From assembly GCF_964204645.1 (NCBI RefSeq), contig NC_134028.1, forward strand, positions 15,489,263-15,553,262: DNA of 64,000 nt, written 5' to 3'. Position 1 is the stretch's first letter. Each line of letters opens with the position of its first letter. The DNA is from Tubulanus polymorphus. Taxonomy: Eukaryota > Nemertea > Palaeonemertea > Tubulaniformes > Tubulanidae. Below, in pieces: positions 44,458 through 52,834 of this stretch. The notes beneath the pieces were generated by a model that saw only the letters and a list, made by a program, of their open reading frames with translations, was not told the DNA's origin and did not search any database. Position numbers and translations under genes: made by a program.

Positions 44458-45705
44458 CTAATATTGAATACTATCTAATTGTGAATTTACAATATTTAAT
44501 TGTGCGTCAGATACAATATAAATATGCATTTTGAAATTTTTGTCCCCTCTTTTCTTCGCCATGAATAATTGTATTCCATCTTTAGTGTTCTGTAGTTTTT
44601 TCCCAGAACCATGTAATGAATTATCCTCTGTTGTTCTAAAATCTAACCATAATGCATATTTATTACCGGTATAATAATCAATTTGATTAATATTACAATT
44701 TTCAAATGATTTTACTTTTTCATTCATAAAATGTTTTCTAATTTCTGGCCATTGATCAATCATTCTCATTCCTTGACAAAATATTTTATTTGCTATTCCT
44801 TCGATAGTTATTTCAACTTTTGTTATTTCAGGATTATAATAATTATCTACCTTTATTGCGCCATTAGAATATGTTGCAATAGTAAAAAATATTAATATAC
44901 CTTTAATAGATCTTCTTGGGAAGTTAATATTCTCATTAATTATTTCATCATTTGCATCAATAGTTACAGTTTTAAATTTATCAATATAATCATATAATAA
45001 TGAAAATCCTTGATTGTATTGAGTTTGAATTGTGCTAGCAATATTTTCATTAGTAACTGTGTTATATTCTAAACATATATTCGATAATTTATAACCCATA
45101 TCTTTAACAACGCTAGATAATACAATTTCATTTACAGGAGCAAATGTTATCTCAAATATAATATCTTCTTGAATTGCATATTTATATAAAGGTGCATTGT
45201 TATTTATCAATTCAAAGTCTAATGGAATTTTATATTTGCTTCCATAAATCTTTTTAATCAAATTATCTGTGGCACGAGTTACTATTGCGTCATTAGCTCC
45301 TGATCTTAATTTATTATGGTTTTCCGATTGAATACCCTGAAATATCATATTATTTCTATTTTCTTTAGTTAACCATAAATCTTTATAATGCATAAATAAA
45401 TTATAATCATCTAATGAGAAAACTGTTTCTGGACCAATCTTTATAGTTAATTTTTTAATCAAATATCTCCCAACATTATCAACAACATAATTATTATCAT
45501 GACCAATTACTTTTATATCAGCTGATAAATAAATACTATTTGGAACATAAAAAGTATTTTGTGTTAATCTAGGGATTCTAACATATAAAGTTTCATCGGG
45601 ATTAATATTTGAAGGGTTATGAGTAATTATATGATGTGATCTTTCTGCTTTAATGGCATTAGATATTCTAGAAATCTTAGAAGGACTTATATAACTCCCA
45701 CTCAT
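44458..45705 (-). CDS. MCP: major capsid protein, double jelly-roll type (415 aa)
   Basis: Motifs in order: IPRLTQNTFYVPNSIYLSAD, VGRYLIKKLTIKIG, FMHYKDLWLT, GSKYKIPLDFELI, EDIIFEITFA, NFPRRSIKGILIFF, VEITIEGIANKIFCQGMR, YALWLDFRTTED..LHGSGKKL and MHIYIVSDAQLNIVNSQLDSIQY. I know this combination from capsid proteins of animal Polintons; the double jelly-roll is inferred from family membership. Intact, with no break. The short copies at 17300-17924 and 29009-29633 retain only the C-terminal part. A T-run/TAAATAAATG signature precedes it. Confidence 0.75.
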   Translation of the reverse strand: MSGSYISPSKISRISNAIKAERSHHIITHNPSNINPDETLYVRIPRLTQNTFYVPNSIYLSADIKVIGHDNNYVVDNVGRYLIKKLTIKIGPETVFSLDDYNLFMHYKDLWLTKENRNNMIFQGIQSENHNKLRSGANDAIVTRATDNLIKKIYGSKYKIPLDFELINNNAPLYKYAIQEDIIFEITFAPVNEIVLSSVVKDMGYKLSNICLEYNTVTNENIASTIQTQYNQGFSLLYDYIDKFKTVTIDANDEIINENINFPRRSIKGILIFFTIATYSNGAIKVDNYYNPEITKVEITIEGIANKIFCQGMRMIDQWPEIRKHFMNEKVKSFENCNINQIDYYTGNKYALWLDFRTTEDNSLHGSGKKLQNTKDGIQLFMAKKRGDKNFKMHIYIVSDAQLNIVNSQLDSIQY

Positions 45706-45723
45706 TTATTTAACAAAAAAATT
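45706..45723 (-). promoter_or_regulatory. gene-start signature of the major capsid gene
   Basis: Read on the minus strand: AATTTTTTTGTTAAATAA directly before ATG 45705. It is the same T-run plus AT-rich box arrangement seen upstream of the neighbouring genes. Confidence 0.5.
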
Positions 45724-45725
45724 AA

Positions 45726-47160
45726 TTATTTATTTTTGATCATGTTTACTAAACCAAAAATAATAGCACTTACAACTGTAATTAAAAATAAAATAATATG
45801 TTCAGCAGCAAAGTTAAGAATATTCCCAGCAGATTTCAATATAAAACCAACAATTGATGCAATAACTCCTGGCAATGCTGCAGCAGATTTTTTAAGTAGT
45901 TCCCATAAATATTTTGCTAATTTCTTTAAACCATCCTTAACTTTATCTTGTATAGAATTATTATCATTCGGGGGTTTATCCGGTTTATTGGGAGTAGGAG
46001 TAGATTTCAAAGCATTTGATATTGCTAAACCAATTGTTGTAAATAACATAGTTACAGCTGTTAGAATTGAAAGAATTGTTATTCCTTCTAATTTAAATAA
46101 TAACTTTATTCTATCTTTTAATGATATTTCAGAATTTAGTTTAATCAACAAATCTTTAAAAATAACTTTTAATCTATTAATATTATAATCATATGATTTT
46201 AACAATAATTTAATTTCTTCTTTTTGTAATTCTATGTTATATTCTAAATCATCTTTTTTTATTTTCTAAACGTAATTCTTTTTGCCTATATTCTATTTCA
46301 TCAATTACTTGATGATCTAAATCAGACTTTAATTGTTCTATTTCTTTATTTTTATCAGTTAATTCTTTTTCTAAAGTTCTAATTTTAAAATCTCTTATAC
46401 TTTTATCATGCGCAATTTTATTAGATGCAAGTCTTATACTAATAATTTCTCTAATTGCTTTATCAGAAAATATATCTAAATCTTCTAATTCTTGATCTGT
46501 TGCATCAATTAATCCATTCGGTAAAAGTTTTTCAATTGGAACTTTATTTGATTTAAGTTTACTATTTTTGGAAGTTATATTCTGTTCAGAAGTTGTTTCT
46601 GTTTCTGATTTCTTTTTGATTATTTCAAATAATTCATTAATTCTTTGTTTAAATACATCTATATTATCATCTATTTCTTTTTGTGTAACATCAGTTATTT
46701 CATTACTATTACTTATTATTTTAATTCTATCTGGTTTTAATTTTTCTAAAGTTGATTCTGATAATATTTTATTTTTATTATTTTTATAAGTGATATCAAT
46801 ATAATAATCACCTTTCAAACGATAATAACATTTACCATTATCTAAAAATTTTAATTGATCTGCTAAAAGTCCAACGTCTTCATCATTTATGTTAAGTTTA
46901 GATTTTTCAATTAAATCTTCTAATTTAGGTATTTTGTTTAAATTATCTAAATCTTGTTTTACTAAATCTGGATCTAAATTTTCAGGATTTAATTGTGATT
47001 CAGCATTTTTAATATAATCAGGCATATTCAAATTATTACTATATTCTGGCTCATTACCATCATTAAAACTTGTTTCATCAAAATCAGGTGGTTGTTCATC
47101 AGTTATACCAGGTTCATCAAAAGGATCCATTCCAATATCTTCTCCACCTTCTACATCCAT
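45726..47160 (-). pseudogene. acidic coiled-coil/membrane protein, frameshifted
   Basis: The first part (47160-46249, 303 aa) is acidic (MDVEGGEDIGMDPFDEPG) and contains LLADQLKFLDNGKCYYRLKGDYYIDIT and a C-terminal coiled coil. The frame is lost at a run of seven A's near 46256-46262. The next frame continues through a short polar stretch into a C-terminal part (to 45726) with three hydrophobic segments and a Pro-rich linker. One extra base in the A-run would explain the break, or programmed slippage. There is no ATG at the start of the second part, so I treat it as one gene. Likely a virion membrane-associated protein; function unknown. Confidence 0.6.
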
Positions 47161-47176
47161 TTATATAATAAAAAAA

Positions 47177-48623
47177 TTAAAATTTAAAATATAATATTCC
47201 TCCTATAACAATTCCTATACAAGTTATAGCTAATTTAGTATTTTCATGGGATTTATTGTCATTATCAGTTTTAATTATATCATGTTGAATAACACCGTGT
47301 GGGTGCCGTATGGCACCATTATCAGTTTTAATATCACCGTGTGGGTGCCGTACGGCACCATTTTCTGTAGTATTGTAATCTTTTATTTTGGAATCATTAT
47401 CCAATTTAATATTCTTAGTTTTAGTTTCTGTTGATTGAATATGTTTTTTATTTTTTTCACCTTCCATTAATTTTGTAGCAGTAATAATCTTTTTATTTAT
47501 ATCATTTAACCCAAATGAATTATTTATTGTTGCAGTTTTAATTAGATTATTATAACCAATTATGTTTCCCATCTTTAATACTAAATCATTAGAAATAATT
47601 AATAGATTAGGGCCTATACAATAATTTAATCTAATATGTGATTTATCTAAATAATTTTGATATCTTATAATGTTTTCTGGAATCGATCTATTTTTATCAT
47701 TATGTATGGAATCTTCAAATAATACTTTGAATTGTTTCTGTGTATCAAATGATGTATTCAAATTTCCAATTATCGGTGATCTTGTTTCAACTTGCGCACC
47801 TAAAATACATATCAAATAAGTTCTAATAGATTGATTTATTCTTTGTATACCTGATTTAGTAAAACCTTCATTATTTTCTAAAATGAAATAAACCCAACCA
47901 TTATTGTTTTCTTGTTTTAAATTATCATAAAATTTCGGTAATTTATTGAAATTTAATGTTTCTAAATCCTTTGTTTCTATTTTACCACAACCTAATTTAT
48001 TATTATAGATATTATAAAAGCTATTAGATGGTATGGGAAGTGCATAATATTCTGCAATCTTATTAGGGCAAGGAAGTGACCTTATTGTTCCAATTTTTGT
48101 TCTAAAATCAGAATTATTTATATCTATATTAAATTCATTACAAATTTTATAAAACTTTGATGAATTAATATTATTATCTAATTCTTTAAAATATCTTGAT
48201 CCTGGCAAAGCGCACTCTAATTCATTTAATATTATTCTGATTTGAGAGTATGTATGAAATCTAAATAAACTTTGAATTAATTTATATTTAGAATTATTCA
48301 AATGATCATTCCAACTAATTCCACAACCTGTTGTTGCACAATAAACAGCAAAATTTAATTGGTTCTTTCTGCCAATACTTCATATTAGATTTTAATAACC
48401 ATTGTTTTTCATCTTTCAATTTTTTAAAATTAATTTAATATACATGAAATATATTTTCCATCTTTGCATTAAAATTATTAGTTTCAGTAACATAAATTTC
48501 TAAATTAGTTAATGAATCTAAAACTTCATTTCTATATGTAATATCTTTATTAAAATCTATTGCTGGAATATTATATTTAATTGATTTATTATATTGAAAA
48601 GCTTTTGGAAAACTATCTACCAT
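47177..48623 (-). pseudogene. Polinton structural-module protein, frameshifted (full-length copy)
   Basis: The N-terminal part (48623-48435, MVDSFPKAFQYNKSIKYNIPAIDF) is separated by two small indels from the main part (48301-47177, 374 codons): LFRFHTYSQIRIILNELECALPGSRYF, ICNEFNIDI, WVYFILENNEGFTKSGIQRINQSIRTYLICILGAQ and a C-terminal hydrophobic helix. The break includes a 4-bp insertion relative to the paralogue at 48640-49191. The conserved blocks match a family I recall from animal Polintons, probably virion-related. Near the C-terminus a palindromic DNA repeat encodes GAVRHPHG and GAIRHPHG. Confidence 0.55.
47283..47366. repeat. two palindromic GGTGCCRTAYGGCACC repeats inside a coding region
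   Basis: GTGTGGGTGCCGTATGGCACC and GTGTGGGTGCCGTACGGCACC are 42 bp apart, in frame in the 47177-48623 gene. A related copy with a TTTAT centre lies in an intergenic region at 41399-41427 in the other orientation. Confidence 0.7.
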
Positions 48624-48639
48624 TTATTTAATAAAAAAA

Positions 48640-49191
48640 TTAATAATTTATTAATTCTTTTAATAATTTATCTTGTTCTTCAACTGTTATATGACCATTT
48701 AAACTCATGATATAATCTAGTGTGTTCTTAGAAAAATTAATATTATTATTCAATTCTTTAAAATATTTTGAACCTGGTAAAGGACATTCTAATTCATCTA
48801 ATATTAATTTTATTTGAAAATAAGTATGAAATCTAAAAAGTGATAACATCAATGGTAAACTTGGTTTGTTTAAATGATCATTCCAACTAATTCCACAACC
48901 TGTTGTTGCACAATAAACAGCGAAATTTAATTGGTTCTGCCAATACTTCATATTAGATTTTAAAAACCATTGTTTTGCCTCATTTAAATTTTTGAAATTA
49001 ATTGTATACACATGAAATATATTTTCCATCATTACATGAAAATTATTACTTTCAGTAACATAAATATATAAATCAATTAATGAATTTAAAACTTCATTTC
49101 TATATGTAATATCTTTATTAAAATCAATTGCTGGAATATTATATCTAATTGATTTATTATATTGGAAAGCTTTTGGAAAACTATCTGCCAT
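48640..49191 (-). CDS. truncated paralogue of the structural-module protein with a foreign tail (183 aa)
   Basis: Residues 1 to about 155 align with the N-terminal part of the 47177-48623 protein (MADSFPKAFQYNKSIRYNIP, YCATTGCGISWNDHL, LFRFHTYFQIKLILDELECPLPGSKYF). The last 28 residues (TLDYIMSLNGHITVEEQDKL...) are instead a copy of the C-terminus of the upstream 49216-49638 gene. A 567-bp tandem duplication explains both. The product is open but chimeric. Confidence 0.65.
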   Translation of the reverse strand: MADSFPKAFQYNKSIRYNIPAIDFNKDITYRNEVLNSLIDLYIYVTESNNFHVMMENIFHVYTINFKNLNEAKQWFLKSNMKYWQNQLNFAVYCATTGCGISWNDHLNKPSLPLMLSLFRFHTYFQIKLILDELECPLPGSKYFKELNNNINFSKNTLDYIMSLNGHITVEEQDKLLKELINY

Positions 49192-49215
49192 TTATATAAT
49201 TTGAAAATTAATAAT

Positions 49216-49638
49216 TTATAATTCTTTTAATAATTTATCTTGTTCTTCAACTGTTATATGGCCATTTAAACTTATTATATAATCTAGTGTATTCTTTCAT
49301 TTATTAATTTCTTTTATATTAGTTTTAATTTTTTCTTTATTACTTTTTATATTTAATTTTGAACTTATACCGGTTAAAACACTTGAACTTAATCCTAACA
49401 CACCAATTGATATAGCTAAAGGTGTTAATGGGCTGAATATTGCTAAAAATGTTATTACAGAACTAATTGTAACCGAACCACTAATAATCAAATAATATAT
49501 AATTTTACTTTTTAAATATTTTTTTTTTATCTTTAAGTCACTTTCAAATTCTAATATTTGTTTTTCTAAATATGTTTTTAATTTAGTTTTATTTATATCA
49601 TGAGGAATAATATCAATACTATCAACTTTATCTTCCAT
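49216..49638 (-). pseudogene. two-helix membrane protein, frameshifted near the end
   Basis: 113 codons are open (49638-49297): acidic start, Lys-rich coiled segment, then two hydrophobic helices (YYLIISGSVTISSVITFLAIF, LAISIGVLGLSSSVLTG). A frameshift near 49295 separates the C-terminal tail TLDYIISLNGHITVEEQDKLLKEL (stop 49216-49218), of the kind I recall as a D/E-rich regulatory-looking tail in small Polinton proteins. The tail is duplicated at 48640-48726. Confidence 0.5.
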
Positions 49639-49654
49639 TTATTTAGAAAAAAAA

Positions 49655-50075
49655 TTACTTATTATTAAACTTATAAGCAACAAATATAACAATAACAGTT
49701 CCACCTAAAATCCAAATTATTTCATATTTCTTCTGTTCATTACTTGGGGTATAATAATCTGATAATTTAGGTTTGTATAGATGTAATTTTTCTTTATTGG
49801 TTACCGCGTTATATAAACTCATTGCATCATCAACTGATTAAAAATCTCTATGTGAAATCTTCTGATCATATAATTCTTTGTTAATATAATCCATATAGTT
49901 TTGCCTCTTTTCTCTATATTTAAGCTTTATTGTATTTCTCTAACGCTAAGTTATGTCTTCTTTGTTCTCCTAATGAACTATTTTTATCAATATGTTTAAA
50001 TAAATATCCACCACCAGTAAATGCCAAAGCGTTAACAATTGCCGATCCTATAATAGTTATAATTGCAGAAGCCAT
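49655..50075 (-). pseudogene. small Polinton membrane protein with frameshift and stop
   Basis: Start ATG 50075: MASAIITIIGSAIVNALAFTGGGYLFK, then HNLALEKYNK. A single-base shift at about 49922 continues into a basic segment and YINKELYDQK; TAA at about 49838 interrupts before SVDDAMSLYNAVTNK, KPKLSDYY and a C-terminal helix (IIWILGGTVIVIFVAYK). The order, N-terminal helix, charged middle, PxLSDYY motif, C-terminal helix, is a pattern I recall from small conserved Polinton proteins. Confidence 0.6.
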
Positions 50076-50099
50076 TTATTTAGTAAAAAAATTATGCAT

Positions 50100-50321
50100 T
50101 TATATGGGAGGAATATATTTTTGTTTTTCCAAATAATCAATAGTTAAATTAGATAAAGTAATTGCTAATGTTAACTTTAAAATATCATTTATATCAAATC
50201 TATCAACATTAACACTTCCCATTTTGAATACTTTTTTTAATACCATTGAATAACCAACAGTTCCAACTGATAGTAATGCTCCATTATATAATCCAGTTAT
50301 TATCCACTTATTATCACTCAT
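50100..50321 (-). CDS. small membrane protein (73 aa)
   Basis: MSDNKWIITGLYNGALLSVGTVGYSMVLKKVFKMG is followed by DRFDINDILKLTLAITLSNLTIDYLEKQ. It has two moderately hydrophobic helices and a KMG..FD..D motif, as in short conserved Polinton proteins I recall. It is intact, uses the T-run/TAATAAATG start signature and lies 3 bp after the next upstream gene's stop. Confidence 0.6.
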   Translation of the reverse strand: MSDNKWIITGLYNGALLSVGTVGYSMVLKKVFKMGSVNVDRFDINDILKLTLAITLSNLTIDYLEKQKYIPPI

Positions 50322-50324
50322 TTA

Positions 50325-50678
50325 TTAATCAAAAAAATTACTATCTTCAAAATATTTAGTTATCTTAGTGATGATTAATTCAACATTTATTTTATTACTA
50401 GTTTCATTTGTATATATTTCAATTATTATTTTTCTAATATCATCGATGATAAAATCTTCATTTAATTCATAAAATCTTAAAGATTCTCTAATTAAATTAG
50501 TAATCTTTTCTACATTTAAAGTTTCTTTATCTATTGTTGTTTTATACTCAAATGTTGTTTCATTAGAAAATGCAATATTTTTAATATGTGTAATTACATC
50601 ATTAATGTTAAATTTCATTTCTTTCTCACGTTTAAAATCAAATCCAAAACATATACTCGGTCCAACAGTTATATTCAT
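50325..50678 (-). CDS. unrecognised 117-aa protein
   Basis: MNITVGPSICFGFDFKREKEMK, then an Ile/Asn/Glu-rich helical body with no clear membrane segment or metal site. Start after AATTTTTTCACTATATAAATG. Between two small structural-module genes, so probably virion-related by context only. Confidence 0.55.
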   Translation of the reverse strand: MNITVGPSICFGFDFKREKEMKFNINDVITHIKNIAFSNETTFEYKTTIDKETLNVEKITNLIRESLRFYELNEDFIIDDIRKIIIEIYTNETSNKINVELIITKITKYFEDSNFFD

Positions 50679-50694
50679 TTATATAGTGAAAAAA

Positions 50695-51452
50695 TTACTC
50701 TTTACATCTTATAACTAATTCATAAATTACAGGAAAGTTATTCAAATCAATTAAATAACCATTATGATTTCTTATTTCTAATTTAAAATTATTGAAATGT
50801 GGAATACAAGGTTTGAAATCACATTCAGTTAAATTATAATTTATTTGAGTTCCAAATTGTTTGACATTTTTTAATGGTAAAATATTTAATAAACCAGAAT
50901 TACAAATTGTATCTTTAGTTGCTTCAAATGTTTTTGTTGGGTCAATAAATTGCAATAAATATAAAAGTGTGTAAAAGGTATTAAGTTTGATCTACCTTCT
51001 GCGTGTGCTGTAACAATATTTGGGTTAATTCCTAACAGTTTAGCTAAAGGTTTTCTTACTGTAAATTTAAATTGTTCGTTATTATCTAACCTAATCTTTA
51101 TTTTATTAGAACTATCACTTTTTAAAATTCTAATATTAAATTTAGAATCACTTCCTAATTTAGCTCGAGCTTTTCTATTAATTTCTTGTGCTAATGTATC
51201 TAAATTATATAATCCTGGTTTTAAATATATAAAATACCATTCATTCATTTTTTTGTAAAAGATTGAAAAAATTAAATGTTCTAGACTTTTATCCGATATA
51301 TTGTAAAATGAGTTACATAAACTTATATTTACTAATTTTAAATCAACACAATTCTTAAATTCTCTATCTAATTGTACTAGTAAATTATGTGATTTATAAT
51401 TTGTAAGTTTTCTAGAATCAACAAATATTCTGTGTTCTTTTAATTCTACCAT
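50695..51452 (-). pseudogene. penton-like minor capsid protein, one frameshift
   Basis: The first part (51452 to about 50950) reads RIFVDSRKLTN, VDLKLVNISLCNSFYNIS, LKPGLYNLDTLAQEINRKA and KPLAKLLGINP; the second (to 50695) FIDPTKTFEATKDTIC, GTQINYNLTECDFKPC, FKLEIRNHNGYLIDLNNFPVIYELVI. One lost base near 50948 separates them. I know this arrangement, ending in D.NG..P..YEL, from single-jelly-roll minor capsid (penton) proteins of Polintons. The start follows TTATAAATAATG. Confidence 0.65.
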
Positions 51453-51520
51453 TATTTATAACATAAAAAAATTACCGCTCATCACTAAAAATTAATTTTA
51501 ATAAAATTTTTCCTAAATAA

Positions 51521-52834
51521 ATGGATGAGAAGATAGCATGCGAAATTTGTGGTGAACTTCTAAGAAAAAGTAACATGGCTCGACATATGAAAAAACATGA
51601 TGAAAATTATAAACCCCCTAAAATAAACTGTCCAAAATGTAATAAATTATTCTCAAGAAATTATGTTAAAAAACATTCAGAGAAGTGTAGAATTAATGGC
51701 GCAACGGCTAATGTTGATAGTAATGAAAGTAATAGTAATTCTGCTGAAGTTGAACCTGAAGTTATTTGGAAAAGACCTTTCTTATTCTATGATAAGGATA
51801 ATATAAAAAATCATTTCTGTGAGCCTTGTCGAATAAAATATAGCCCTGAAAATATAGAAGAGTGGGAGAATCATCGATTTCGTAAAGTACATATGGATAA
51901 AATTTCTAATAAATTTGAAACTGAATTTAATGAAAGAAAAAATAATTTATTAGAAAAAATAAAATATGAGAAAACGTTACCAGATAATAAAGAAACAGTT
52001 GAAAAGTTAGAAAAACAATATAATGAATTAACAAGAAAAACATATTATTGTAAATATTGTAAATTGATTATTACAACAAGTAATTCAAATCTACATAATA
52101 GAACAATAAAACATAAAGAAAACGTAAGAAAATACCAAGAGCTTAATGAAGATCTATTACCAATAAATTATAAACAAAAATGCCCACAATGTATTTATGC
52201 GACCTTAAGACAAGAAGGTACTGTGTTATTTTGTAATGAATGTGGATGGCAAAAGAATTTATTGGGTGAAGAAAAAACTAGAGATTTTCTCATAGATCCA
52301 AAATTAAATTATCTAGATGAAATTTTTAAAATATTTTCTATGGAAGATCATACACCAGAATATATGCAATGGCTTGAAAAAATGAAAATAATAGAAAATA
52401 AAAATGGTAAAATAACTAAAAAAGATATTATAAATACAATTATTCCGTCAACATTTAACACAAAACAAAAGAAAATGTATTTATATTTATTATTTAACGA
52501 TTATTATGAAAAACCTAAATTAACAGAAGAAGATATGGAAAATATAAAAAAAATATTCAAACAAATATTAATGTATCATTTGGAAAATAGAATAACAGAT
52601 TCAATAAATTATGAATTCTTTTTAAATAAGATTGTAAATTATTTAAACCTAGATATTATAATTCCATTCGACGAATTAACAAACAAAAAGAAACAAACAG
52701 AGCGAGATGAAATGTGGAACAAGACAGAACTTTATTTAAATGAAAAAAATGGAATGGAAGAAGAACCTAAACAATTAAATGAAAATGAAGAAGCCAATAG
52801 TGATTTCGAGTTTGATGATATAGATCCATTTTGA
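51521..52834 (+). CDS. zinc-finger/zinc-ribbon protein, VLTF3-like (437 aa)
   Basis: N-terminal C2H2 fingers (CEICGELLRKSNMARHMKKH, CPKCNKLFSRNYVKKHSEKC), a third CEPC...H...H site, a fourth YYCKYCKLII...H...H, then a zinc ribbon CPQCIYATL...LFCNECG at about 225-248. It is followed by a helical domain with HTPEYMQWLEKMK and KPKLTEEDMENIKKIFKQIL. Zinc ribbon plus this helical domain resembles poxvirus VLTF3-like late transcription factors, which occur in several virus-like elements; I hold this moderately. It is intact and is the only plus-strand gene in the middle of the element. The end overlaps the antisense PolB frame by 103 bp. It is a candidate factor for the shared start signal. Confidence 0.6.
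   Translation: MDEKIACEICGELLRKSNMARHMKKHDENYKPPKINCPKCNKLFSRNYVKKHSEKCRINGATANVDSNESNSNSAEVEPEVIWKRPFLFYDKDNIKNHFCEPCRIKYSPENIEEWENHRFRKVHMDKISNKFETEFNERKNNLLEKIKYEKTLPDNKETVEKLEKQYNELTRKTYYCKYCKLIITTSNSNLHNRTIKHKENVRKYQELNEDLLPINYKQKCPQCIYATLRQEGTVLFCNECGWQKNLLGEEKTRDFLIDPKLNYLDEIFKIFSMEDHTPEYMQWLEKMKIIENKNGKITKKDIINTIIPSTFNTKQKKMYLYLLFNDYYEKPKLTEEDMENIKKIFKQILMYHLENRITDSINYEFFLNKIVNYLNLDIIIPFDELTNKKKQTERDEMWNKTELYLNEKNGMEEEPKQLNENEEANSDFEFDDIDPF

Noticed and set aside
45736-46188. 150-codon plus-strand frame
   Set aside because: Antisense shadow of the minus-strand membrane protein, whose hydrophobic helices explain the opposite frame.
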